Shown: positions 47,338-58,399 of the stretch, one piece after another
Position numbering within the stretch: position 1 is the stretch's first letter
Layout of the letters: every line of letters begins with the position of its first letter
Assembly: GCA_948567375.1 (NCBI GenBank)
Contig: OX419760.1
Coordinates: 59,392,911 to 59,456,910 of the forward strand
Length of the DNA: 64,000 bases
Direction: 5' to 3'
DNA from: Lunularia cruciata
Taxonomy: Eukaryota; Streptophyta; Marchantiopsida; Lunulariales; Lunulariaceae
Made by a program: the position numbers and the translations under genes
The notes under the pieces: generated by a model
What the model was told of the DNA's origin: nothing
Database searches by the model: none
The model's input: only the letters and a program-made list of their open reading frames with translations

Positions 47338-49157
47338 AAGTGAAAACTCTGAATACCTACCATAAACTTTGACTTTGGTATTTATAGGTAACATACAAGG
47401 TGCTTGAGAAGCTTACTGAAATCATTTTTTTAGAGTACAAGCCAAATTAACCAAGAGCCGCATATTTGACGTGCAAATTAAACTAATTGGAAACTTCCAT
47501 AAGCTTCCTTCTAGAAGCTATTTATTTACAATGCAAGTTAAGCTAGCTTGAAGTTTCACAAGAAATTTCTTAGATATTTCTAGAATATTTTAGGTTAATT
47601 TAGATGATGTACTATTTCGTAAGTTCTATTAACTTAGTCGCTAAACTCTATATTGTTATAGTACTCTTCCGTCGCGCAACAGAAGATCTGCCCGCTGAAA
47701 AATTTCTTCATTAATTTAAGCGATGTGAATGTTCAAGACGGAAACATACCCACTCTCCCCGTCCAAACGATAAAATCGCGGAGTAGCTGAGAACTGAAGC
47801 GTTGACAGATCCGTATTTTGTTAAACAATACAGTCGGATGCACTTTACAAGACTTACTCAAATGCTCTTCTGAAGTCAAATCGGAAAAATTGATTTTACT
47901 CAATTAATAACCAATGCGAGAAACCTAGCATTGCATCTTCAGATCTAATCCAAAGAACTATCTGAAGAGGAGCGCATGGAGAAAATTTAAGCAAACACCG
48001 AAGGATAAATGATCGAGAAAACCATAAAAAACAACAGTTGCTCATTAATGGAAAAAGAAAGTAGCCGATAAACATTCTTAGGGTAAGGATTGATTGAAAT
48101 GCCCTACAAAGAAGACGTCGAACAGTGAATTGGATTCTGGAATTGATGCGCGCTTATTGAAGCACGTAAAGTAGTGACATCACAGAGGTTCGTCACCTGG
48201 CAACGGATCACATACTTAAGGATTTTGGTATCACAGTGACACGTTCAAATTGGTTGTTGCAGGTAATACGTGAAAAATTCGGTACCCATTCCGTATGTGA
48301 AGAAGTCTAATGTATAGCAACTATCTGTCCCTAATTTGCGACTACCGTGTTCCGGTGAAACAAAACACAGTCAAGTTGCTTCACACACAATGTGATAGTA
48401 CTGAGGCATCGTCCCCTACACTGTTTCCTCCAACAACGAAACCCAAAATGACACACCGCGCATGTTAGAACAGCTGCTGGCATGATTGGAAGTGGCAAAG
48501 AACGTCAGTGTGGCATTTGAAGTAATTTAATGTCAGATCCGGGATACTTGACAAGAGCATGAGATCCATCTAGCCCTTGGACCAAGTCCATACCTTCCTT
48601 TTCTATAGATGCCTGCTATAGATTTACGGTGATTAAACTTTTACATGCGTAAAGTTTAAAGTCCTTCCGTTTCAAGTACGTCTCAGGTTCGTATAAAAAA
48701 CTGTAACAGAAACTGTGATTATTATGATATAGGATCTAAACACGTAGTCGATCGTTTTCGGACTTCGAATTTGGATAATGTTCCGATCAGGTATACTGGG
48801 ATTTTTATGCTCCTTTTTAAACTTCTAAATCTTGCCTAGTCACAATTCTTGGGTTGAATTCTGTACCCAGTTAGCCAAGATTGAATTCTGGACAGATTAG
48901 AGAAGCCTCAGAGTCTTGGCATGTGGACGCTATCCGTACCCAACGATCCAATCACTTGGTTCCCAGGCGTACTATAAAATTTTACCTAAGAGTAGTCTCC
49001 AATTGGAAGACTTTGCGAACACAACCTTTAAAGTTATTTTCTTTGGGGGACACGAAAGTCTACATCTGAAGCGACCTGAGACGACACTGCGGGAGAAAAG
49101 TCAATGAGGGCAGAGGTCTAGAACATGAAACAGATCTCCTCTTTAAATCAGGCTACC

Positions 49158-49163
49158 TATAAG
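49158..49163 (+). promoter_or_regulatory. Probable TATA box of chitinase gene 2
   Basis: TATAAG lies 109 bp before the ATG at 49272. A W-box core (TTGACT on the - strand, 49099-49104) is about 55 bp further upstream. W-boxes bind WRKY factors in defence genes, but a single match is weak. Confidence 0.45.
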
Positions 49164-49271
49164 TACTTCAAGTGCGGTTGAAGTACCAAGCTAAACACGC
49201 ACCTCACTACAACGTGACTAGTATCAAGGGCATTCGACCTTTCAAGAACGGTGAAAGCTCAAGGTTCTTCG

Positions 49272-50577
49272 ATGGCGTTAGCAAAAGCGTCGATGGGGAT
49301 TGCTCTGTTGGCACTTGTCGTTCCTTTCCTCGTCCAGGGGACCTTCGCTCAAGTATGTGGACGTGATGCCGGGAACAAACTCTGCGCAAGTCCTAACTGC
49401 TGCAGTCAATATGGGTATTGTGGTACAACTTCTGCTTATTGTGGAACTGGCTGCCAGAGTGGTCCGTGCACTAGTACTGGCGGAACGCCTTCTCCTCCTT
49501 CAAATTGTGGAAGTGGGGTGGGAGGAGTAGTAACTGAATCTCAATACAACTCAATTTTCCCGAACAGAAATGCTATCTATACCTACAGCGCTTTCACAAC
49601 TGCGGCTAGCTCCTTCCGTGATTTCGGGACGACGGGTGATTGCACCAAGCGCAGACAGGAGATCGCAGCTTTCTTCGCGAATATCCACCACGAAACAAGT
49701 GGTAAGTTCTCACAGGTTGCCACTCTGCGTTCCTGCTCAATAACAGTGGCCGATGCTCAGTTTAATTTCGACTGTGAAACTGAAAAGTACATCAATTTGC
49801 AAATTCAATTGCGAAGAGCGATCAAGTTGAATAGCACTGATCACATTAAGTCTTAGGGAATAATATTCGTAGTTATGGATTTGCAGGGCTTTTATACACA
49901 GAAGAGATCGACCAAAGCTCTGATTATTGCATTGCTAGTACACAATACCCGTGTGCAGCTGGCAAGAAATATTTCGGTCGTGGACCCTTGCAGCTATCCT
50001 GGTAACATAAGTGTTTCTTCCCGTGTGCTGCGCTGTAACTATGAGAATATACACGTTATTCATTGCTCCACGTTCAACGCCTCTTTTTGGAAGTGGGTAC
50101 CGGTGTTAGTTCACGTACGTTGTTGTTTAATGCTAGCGCATGGAACTGCATACAAATATCTACTGACTAGGGAATTCTGGGCAAAATGAATTCTGTCACA
50201 GGAACTACAATTACAAGCAATGTGGTGATGGCATTATTCAGGACCTTGTCAACAAGCCAGAACTCGTCGCCACTAACGGCGTTATTTCCTTCAAAGCTGC
50301 AATCTGGTTTTGGCAAACTTCCCAGTCTCCGAAACCGTCGTGCCATGCCGTCATGACCGGGGGCTGGACACCATCGTCCACTGATGCTTCTGCAGGAAGA
50401 CAACCAGGTTTCGGAATGACGATCAACATCATCAATGGTGGACAGGAATGTGGGTCCTCACCACCAAATACATCCGGTGCTTCAAGTAGAGTCGGTCTAT
50501 ACAAGAGTATGTGTAACACTTTTGGTGTAGCCACCGGCAGCAATTTGCCATGCTCTTCCATGACACCCTATTCCTAG
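49272..50577 (+). CDS. Secreted GH19 chitinase with hevein (CBM18) domain, gene 2, three exons
   Basis: Paralog of the gene at 21342-22704, with the same enzyme role. Exons 49272-49701, 49887-50001 and 50202-50577 are joined by introns of 185 and 200 bp with GT/AG ends, giving 306 residues. Residues 1-27 are a signal peptide ending GTFAQ; 28-66 a hevein domain with eight cysteines ([11 protein letters not shown]); then a Ser/Thr/Pro hinge and the GH19 domain. Catalytic Glu candidates are E141 in HHETSG and a Glu in LLYTEEI right after intron 1. [13 protein letters not shown] and MTINIINGG are family signatures. Intron positions, phases and the 115-bp middle exon equal those of gene 1. ATG 49272 was chosen because it starts the signal peptide. 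[14 protein letters not shown] departs from [14 protein letters not shown] of gene 1, in a region well conserved in the family, so activity may differ. Gene 2 looks intact. Confidence 0.93.
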
Positions 50578-51000
50578 GTCCTACTGTGCATTGTTGAAAT
50601 ACCTGGCTATAAGGTACATATGCTCAATATTAGAGTACAATTGTCGACTTGAAGCAGGGTGAGTGTAGGACTGGATCTCATGTACGTCGATGCGTTCTGC
50701 AGCTGGTCTCGGGATAGATGCGATTGTCAATGCCTTACGGTCAGACCACCTTGACAGGAAACGCATCCTGTTGACTTCTATTTTGATGAAATATATCTCC
50801 GTCTTCTTTCTATTTGAAATTGGATTGTCGTACTTCTTAACTTCTTCATCCCTTCCTCTACTACGTGACTTCGTGATAGGGATATTCGGCCATCGCGTGG
50901 TCATTGGTATGTTCCAATACACAACCCGGAAAAACTACAGTAAACGCACCACCTTTCCTTAAGAGTGTAATTTTGTTCTATTTTTCTACTTTTTAATAGA
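50578..51000. other. 3' flank of chitinase gene 2
   Basis: Host-like sequence with CG dinucleotides, presumably 3' UTR and downstream DNA. A 90-codon frame at 50690-50962 has no recognisable family and is probably chance. Confidence 0.45.
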
Positions 51001-53982
51001 GATAAAGAAGTATATTATTATGTCTAGATAAAAAACCACTTAAAAAGGTATTATTTAGCTTCATCCTTATGTATGCAAAGGTATGAAGAGGACTGCTTAG
51101 AAAACCTTTGCCAAACCTTTGGCCTTGAAGACTGATCTCTCAAGAGGAATTTTGTTGTGTGCACTTTGGGTTTGATGTCTCCATAGTTACATGTTTAATT
51201 AGCATAATCTTTATCTCATTAGAAGTGGCAACCAAAATTTTAGCATTTGTAGGTATGTAGCAAATATTACAACCATTTGAACTTCTAAATCCATTCAATG
51301 CAAAACACATTCAGCATGGAAACAAATTTGGCTTAGAATGACCTTTGGCATTCAAGCAACCTTTTGTATTGGAGTTGCTATGGAGTTTGGATGTTTGGAA
51401 GTATTCTCAACTACCTTGAAGAAAGGCTCAAAGTAGGGTAAGAATGGATCTTGAGGTCATTCTTGTGATGATTCCAATTCTTAGGTCTGACCACATTGGT
51501 GTTTGTGATATATAAGGGATCTATGCCTTATTGCAGCAAACTACCTCCTTCACACCACACCATTTGGTTCAAGAGGGTTCCAATCATGGTTTACACCTAC
51601 TTCCTTACCAACTCTCAAAACATAGGCATGTCCCTTAAAGTGAGGTTACTTCTCTAAACTCCTTACAACATGGAGAGTTTCTTTGATTAACCTTTATCAC
51701 TCTAAGAGGAGTTTACACCAAAACATATGGCTGATCAATACATGAACACTACCACCCCAACACAAGTAAACTCTCCCAACCTGGGATTGAGTTAAGTCTT
51801 GCAAAGGCCAAAACTAGAAAGCTTCTAATTCTAACTCAAGTGCCACCAAAACTCCCTCCGAACTCCCTATCCAAAAGGTTTTGCTACAACTACACACAAA
51901 ACACAACATTAGACTATTGGGACAAAGTCACATGAGCAAGAGAAGCAAGCAATCCATAATTCTAATTGCAAACACCCGATGACAAGTAATAGGGATCTTT
52001 GAGATCATTCAACAAAATGCAATGTCAACTAGTGTCACATTAGTTGTTTCTTGATGGATTATGAGGTTTGGTGGCTCTGATCAAACTATCTTTACCCTTT
52101 AAAATATTTTGTGACTCTCAAGTTTTCCTAGAGCCACAAGCTAGCTTTCAACAACCACTCACATGAGGTCCTTTTGCCCTCTATCTGCCCAAATTGGTCA
52201 TGAACCAATTTCCCCTCCTTGAATTGAGCCTTGAAAATCAACCTCCACTCCAATCCTCCCACCTTACACTCTTGGACTCAATCAATAGGGTCGGATCATC
52301 TAATAGATTATGGATCAACTTTCTCCAATGTCTTCCCCTTTGATGCAAGTGTCACAACCCATTTGTACTCAATTGTAGATCTTTGGTGTTTGTTTTGTAA
52401 TCCGGTTGAGGGATGTAGTTTTGCTTTGGAACTTGGAGCATGCCATCCTTGTTGTGGATCTATGGCACCTCCTTGAACTGAATCCCAATTCCTAGCATCT
52501 TGGAGAACCAAGGAAACTCCTTCCTTTGGTGCTTTTGTGAAGGTTTCTACCCAAAACTCATAATCCCAAGCTCCATTGGCCGGGGTTAGGTTTGACCTGA
52601 CCTAGTTCCTAGTTCCATTTCTCACCCCTTTTTCTGGTTTAGGAACCACAGTTTTGGATCAGCTTGGGCTAAAAAGTCTCCATACAACAACTCCCTAATG
52701 ACTCCAAATCCAAATCTCCTTAGGAAGGAAGACGTGAAACTGGAGAGTGGGATCACAACAAAGGCAGTTAGATTGTGGAAAGGCTCAATTTCTTAGCATG
52801 GCACTCGGTGGGGTTGGTATTCCCATCCAAGATGTTATGAGGTAAGGAGGATGAGTTGCAAGTTTTAGGGAGATGTACCAGCAGGTTGCAGTTTGGGTTG
52901 AGGTTCCAGTTTTGAACCAAAATTGCTTTGCTCTAGGAATGTGTCTCCACAAAAGCTCACCAAGAATGTAAACTATCTAACAATAGTGGATCCCCTATTG
53001 CAGATCATCTTCTTTTGATCAACAATGTCACAATGGGAGAATGTGCATATGGTCAACTGCAATCTCTATAGGGCTCTAGCCTAGCAGACTCAAATTCAAA
53101 TACAATGTTGCATCCCCATCACCATATAATCAAATAACCAAAGAGTTGTCTTGATCAAAACTTCCCAATCACATTACATAATCAAATGAGGTTCCCAATG
53201 GGACTTGAATATAAACATTTGAATGTAGTTTACAATCTGGTCTTGGGCTAAATCAAAATTGTGCTCAACCACTAGGCTCAAGGTATCACTAGTCTCTAAT
53301 AGCCTACTACTACACTACTACAGTGAATAGGTAAGTAAGAGGGTACTTGGGCTAGAACTTCCGTTGGGCATTAGTCCAAAGCCTGACCTAACCAAAATGT
53401 GTGAGGGCAAACCTCTTGCTTATATATATATTTTACTCCTAGAATTTGATTTCCTCCCTTATAAGGTGCATAGATGGCAGTTAGGTGGGCTTACCCTTGC
53501 CACTTGGATGAACTAGCCAAGCTAACTTGGAATCACCAAGCTAACTTAGAGTCACCAAGCTAACTTAGAATTTGAATGAATGGAGGAAAGGGGGAGGAAG
53601 GGGGGCCCAAAAATGATCTTGGGACCTAACAACATCCCCTCTCCTCCACTACTAGCACCAATCACCCAGAATTGAAGCCTTTAGTTGATTGCTTCCATAC
53701 TTGTACCACAACATGGTGCGGTCATCTAATGATATAATCTCCTTTCCCACATCCAAGAGGTGGAGTGGATGGGAATTTCACGCCACTTTCCAATGATCAA
53801 TTGGCCATGTGGTTTCTACCTCTATTAATGTACACAATTCATGGCACTAATTACATGCGGAAGATTGACACTCCTTCCCCCTTTCCTATAACTACAAAGT
53901 AGCATTTCCTTTTTGTTCTTCCTCAAACTATGGTTGTGACAACTTCATTCATTTATGATCTCTTGTCTTATGAAACCATTGC
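51001..53982. other. Unclassified repeat-like DNA
   Basis: CG dinucleotides become rare from about 51060, as in the retroelement regions. No supported gene or LTR pair was found. It may be the untranslated part of the element whose coiled-coil frame lies at 53983-54930 on the - strand. Confidence 0.3.
53517..53573 (+). repeat. 19-bp unit repeated three times
   Basis: CCAAGCTAACTTGGAATCA at 53517, then near copies at 53536 and 53555, the third changed at its end. Confidence 0.88.
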
Positions 53983-54930
53983 TTATGATGAAAAGATTAT
54001 ATCCATATGAATGCGCATCCCCTGGTCATCATGGTACTCTAAACTTGCTATCTCTTTCTTTGGAGTAGTCTGGACCCCATTGTTGGAATTGGAAGAGCTC
54101 TTACCTCCTTGATCTTGGCTAGATTTTACTCCAAAGTGCACCCTTTCTTTGATATGGTGGAATGTACTTTGTCTTCTTTTTGAACCTTTGCCTTGATTCT
54201 TGATGCTTTTTTGCACTTTTTGCCTTTCCCAATTCCTCTCTTCTTTGATTTCCCCATAATTGCATGCAATTTTAGATCAAGTTCCTTCCATGGGGATTCC
54301 TTAGAGATTGCTCAACCCTTCTAATATCTCCCAAATTGCCTCAAATCCCATCTCATAGGACTCTTTATCAGGGACTCAAATCAAAGGTTCCCTTCCTTTG
54401 CCCCAAACTATCATCAATTCCTCATTGCTTCTCTTAGCTTAACATTGCTGGCAGTTGGTGACTCACAAGCAAGCAATTCACTCAACATGTTCTGAATGTT
54501 TGCAATTTTCCCTTGATTGATTGCTTTGGAATACTCTTGCTTTTGGTTGCTTATGTTTTCTCTCTTCTTCTATCTCTCATCCCACCTTTGTACTTTAGCT
54601 AGTAATTAAGGGTCTAACTCCAAGAACTGTCTCACCAAGGTGCGCCTAATGTCAATGGGTCCTAAGAATTCTTAGACCTTGTTAAGTTCCACTTGCAAAT
54701 TATCTTGTTCTAGGCTCACCTTGGCTAGCTCTTCCTTGAATAAATGTTTTGGGGGTATGGCTTGTATTACAATCTGGATGGATTCCAGAATTGATACGCC
54801 ATCCTAAGGGTTCTCTCCTAACAAGGAGGCAAGCCACTCTATTATCCGTACTATCATCAACCACCCTTGTTCCTTAATATGGGTGTGGTGCTCCAATTTC
54901 TTCAAAATTTGCTTTTGTTGATCATATCAA
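53983..54930 (-). mobile_element. Decayed coiled-coil reading frame, probably of a mobile element
   Basis: The - strand reads as helical, Gln/Glu/Lys-rich segments (FKEELAKVSLEQDNLQVELN, then IANIQNMLSELLACESPTAS), followed by a basic, Ser-rich end (KSSQDQGGKSSSNSNNG). The frame is decayed. In style it resembles the coiled-coil frames at 4660-5950 and 17180-17740, but I could not align them by eye. Confidence 0.4.
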
Positions 54931-56550
54931 GCTTAAGTGCTAAGAGCATGATAGAATTATTGGGAGAAGTTCCTCAAATGAAGAGGTACTTGGAGGAGTG
55001 ACCCAACAAGCTAGAATGAGAGAAGCACTTGGAGTGATTTAGGATACTTTTGAGTACTCACAAGATGTTCAACATTCAAAGTGATGTAAAATAATCATAA
55101 ATGCTAATTTAGTTATGCATATGGAGACCACATGACAAAGAGTGCCAAGTATTAGGGTAACAAGCTAAGCTTTGTCACAAACGAAATGAGGAATACTCAA
55201 ATAGGTGTAGAATGATCCCAAGTCTTGAGGATGGAATGGCACTTGGAGTGCTTGTAGGTTCAACAGTCAAAGTGCCGGTAGGTGAGGCATACAAGCCCAA
55301 GTGCCAAGTGCCACCTTGACACTTAGCCGGAAGTGTCTTCAAACTTTGAACTTGCCACCAATAGCATTTACATCTAGCGGCACTTGCTGCCAAGGGTCAT
55401 TACCTAGAAGATCATTGTTGGTACTTGTCAGGCAAGTGTGGCATGGGAGACAATGGTTGGAAAATTGATTTTTGGCACATAGGTTTGTGAGTTCACCCAA
55501 GGATGATATGCAAGGCTTTTGCCTATGTAGAAGTGAGTGCCTACTTACTCTATAATTGTTGGAGTGCTGAGGAATGACCAAGATCTAGGTGTATAATGTA
55601 GAATTTCTTGGCTTGCAATGGCACTTTTTACAAATCAATCTATTTTCTTAGCTGATTGAGTAGTGTCATGCAAATATTTGTGAAGTAGTGAGTACTCAAA
55701 GTCACTTGGTGCAATCTTAGGTACTTGGCGTGAAGTGAGGCACTTGGTGTATTACATTAGTAGCTTGTAGCATCTCTTTGTGAAACATGGTAGTCACTCC
55801 CAAGACTTATAGGAAGGCTCTTGAAGCCATCTTTAGATACCTTGCTAAGCAAGATAGATTTAACTAGAAGTAAGCACTTAGGATTCATACTCTAGAAATT
55901 AGGAGTTATCAAACTTTCAAACAATCCATGAGATGAGAGGCAAGAGAGAAAGGACTTCAGGGGAATATAGGGCAATGAATTGAACTAGACCCAAGGACCA
56001 TTGGTGAATGATACTTGGTTTGGATGCTAGGGTTGCAAGAGCAACAACCATAGATACAAGATTTGCAAACAAGGAGCTAAACACATGAAGTCAAGAGCCA
56101 CTTTAATAGTAAGTGCTCCAAGAACAATGGATGGAATGTAGCTAGTTACAAGGACTCTGCCCAAAGAGCCAGTGTAGAAGTAGTTCTGAAACTTAAAAAA
56201 AACAAATGAACCACCCACTTAACCGATGGTAAGGTAGTGTTCTTTGATTCTGTGCATGTAGGAGAGCTTGTAGTTTGGCCCAAAATGTTTGAAAAGAAGT
56301 GCAAGCTCCTACATAGAGATTTTGAAGATAAAGGATGAGCTATTTACATTGCTCCTTTTTCATGCACTACTACATGGGAATGAACCTTCTCACCAAGGAA
56401 GAGAGGAAGAGATACACTACCCTTCATCTCACATGTTATTTTGAAGTGCAACTTGAAGGACCTACTCAAATCACCAAGTATTGGTTGGCAAATGCAAAAT
56501 TTGCAAAGATAGGCCAATTTATGCATATAGATGAAGAGCAAGCCTTGCCT
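54931..56550. other. Repeat-like DNA with a gag-like trace at its right end
   Basis: Mostly non-coding, with the phrase CACTTGGAGTG recurring between 54980 and 55250. At 56335-56550 the + strand translation (FFMHYYMGMNLLTKEERKRY) is faintly like the R-family stretch with NLLSSEEK. The LTR at 56551 was inserted at the end of that stretch. Confidence 0.35.
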
Positions 56551-57663
56551 TGTAACACCCATTTGTGCATGTGTGTGGTATTATGATATTTAGCTTAGTA
56601 TTACAAATACTATAGAGATACTATTTATATAAAGATAAAGGATGGTTCTACATTAGTCATGATTAGCTAAAGTTAGTCATAGCTAAGATAGTGAAGACCT
56701 TAATTTAGAGGAAGTGGAAAAGATGAGCACCACTATTTTGGATTCTAGTGTGTTGACTTAGTATTATTCCTAGGTGTTTGGCTTTGAGAAAAGAGTTGAG
56801 AACTCTTGGGGCTTGCAAGCCTTTTTGTTTTGGATTCTTCTATAGTCCAAGGATAGCCCATGTGAAGGAATCCTTGACTTAGTGGTTGGGTCAAGATAAG
56901 ATCACATGCTTAGTGGAATATACCCATGTATATAGATATTGCTTTATACTTTTTGACTTTACTTGACTTTTAGCCTAGTAACTTGAGTTACTCCAATAAT
57001 TAGTAACTTTGGTGCGTAACTATTTCACAAGTATAGAAACTAGGGGGTGAGGAGGTACTCATCGTCCTTTCATTTGCAACTATCTCTCTCTCATTGAGTT
57101 CTTTAGTGAGCAATGTCTTGAGTCTTGGAGTGTTAGCCTTGGAGGAGTATGATGGAGTGGGGGTTCTTTGCCTTCTTAGTCCATGGTGTGCTACCATAAT
57201 AGCCATCAGAGGTTCATCCTAAGTGAGAGATATGCCAACTCACATTTTTGGTTCCATTGTTGGGACCTCTCTAGAAGGCAAGTTAATTATATGCGTACAA
57301 TTTTATATTAGACAAAAGGAGGCTATGAGAGCTCATTTAGAGAAAAATTTAGGGGAGGAGAGTGTTGAACTTATGTTAGAGAACTTGGATCCATTTGTAT
57401 ACCCTTTCGTTCATTATGATATCTTTGAGATGATTTTGTATATCTTGTACACTTCAGAAGATTTGGAGAGATAGTAGGAGGTGGATTGCAAATTTTGGGG
57501 ATTAAGGTGATTTTGGGCAAAATCTCAAGTTTAAGATCTGGACTTGAAATTTCTACACATGATAGCTTGTGTTATCTTTTAGTTAACACACTTGAAATTA
57601 TTGTGAGAGCTATTATACGCTTTGGGCTAGAATTTTTGAAAGTTGATAGGGTAAACTGCTCCT
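56551..57663 (+). mobile_element. Athila/Tat-like element: 5' LTR, primer site and start of leader
   Basis: The LTR spans 56551-57244 (TGTAACACCC ... ACTCACA, 694 bp) and is followed after 4 bases by an Asp-tRNA-like primer site (57249-57266). About 400 bp of leader follow before another LTR element begins at 57664, so the rest is missing or displaced. The solo LTR at 36270-36966 is the same family, inverted. The element is an old fragment. Confidence 0.75.
57249..57266 (+). promoter_or_regulatory. Primer-binding site (Asp tRNA type, worn)
   Basis: The site resembles the plant Asp-tRNA primer sequence TGGCGCCGTTGCCGGGGA used by Athila/Tat elements. Most differences are C-to-T or G-to-A, as expected from decay of methylated cytosines. 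Confidence 0.6.
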
Positions 57664-58399
57664 TGTAATACCAAGATCTAGCCATATGATCTAGATGTGA
57701 AATTTGGTTGGGTAACATATGGAATGATGTTATACATGATGGTCAAAATAGATCAGATAGAAGTATCACCAAAAGAGTACTTCTACTAATAGGGCAGAAA
57801 CCAAAGTAGACATGAAAACCTTAGAACCAATAGCTAGACATATGATTTAAAGGGGAGAATTGGTTTGATAACATCAAGAAGGATGTTACACATGATGGAA
57901 TAAAAATATCAGAAAGGAGTATTGCCAAAAGAAGACTTCTATTAATAGAGTCAAAACCAAAATATGCTTGAAATCTTTGAAGGCAATTTTGGAGGCCTAA
58001 ACAAATGAATTAGACCTTGAAAATGTGCAGATTGGCTCCAACAGAGGAAAGGTTGGCCTTCACTCCCCCCTGCTTTGTCTTATTGAGAGCTTTCCAATAG
58101 TACCTCACTTTGGTGATTCTGAGATTCCTATAAGAAGATTCCCTAAATGATTCCCTCCAGTCAAAGCTTGTTTGACCAACCAGATAGGACCAAGACCTAC
58201 ATGTCACCCATCCAAGTAAGTAATCCAAGGGTGAATCTTGCTGACATATCACCTATCTGTGTGCATAATCCTATGGTGGAGCTTCCTTGAAGGAGATCTT
58301 CTTTGCCTATATAATAAAGATAAGGTGCTCCTTTGGGGCATTGGATGATCGAGTGTGAAATCTGTGTTTTTTCTCTTCTCTTGTCCTTGGAGTATTAAA
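57664..58399 (+). repeat. 5' LTR of the element at 57664-64000
   Basis: It starts TGTAATACCAAGATCTAGCC and ends just before the primer site at 58400 (initiator-Met type, worn). It shares GGTGCTCCTTTGGGGCATTG and other blocks with the LTRs at 31580-32333 and 34718-35248 on the other strand. Confidence 0.75.

Larger units (their letters stand above)
43406..49157. other. Low-copy AT-rich intergenic DNA upstream of chitinase gene 2
   Basis: Nearly 6 kb without a supported gene. Its ends (43.4-45.6 kb and 47.7-49.2 kb) contain many CG dinucleotides. The middle (45.7-47.6 kb) is strongly AT-rich. It holds a 20-bp inverted repeat, three short spaced repeats, two tandem duplications and an AAAT microsatellite, listed separately. 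Near 44207-44265 GCATTCTCCTTTGGAA occurs twice. Confidence 0.5.

Noticed and set aside
50690-50962. 90-codon frame downstream of chitinase gene 2
   Set aside because: No family resemblance, overlapped by an equally long antisense frame, and lies in the probable 3' flank of the gene.
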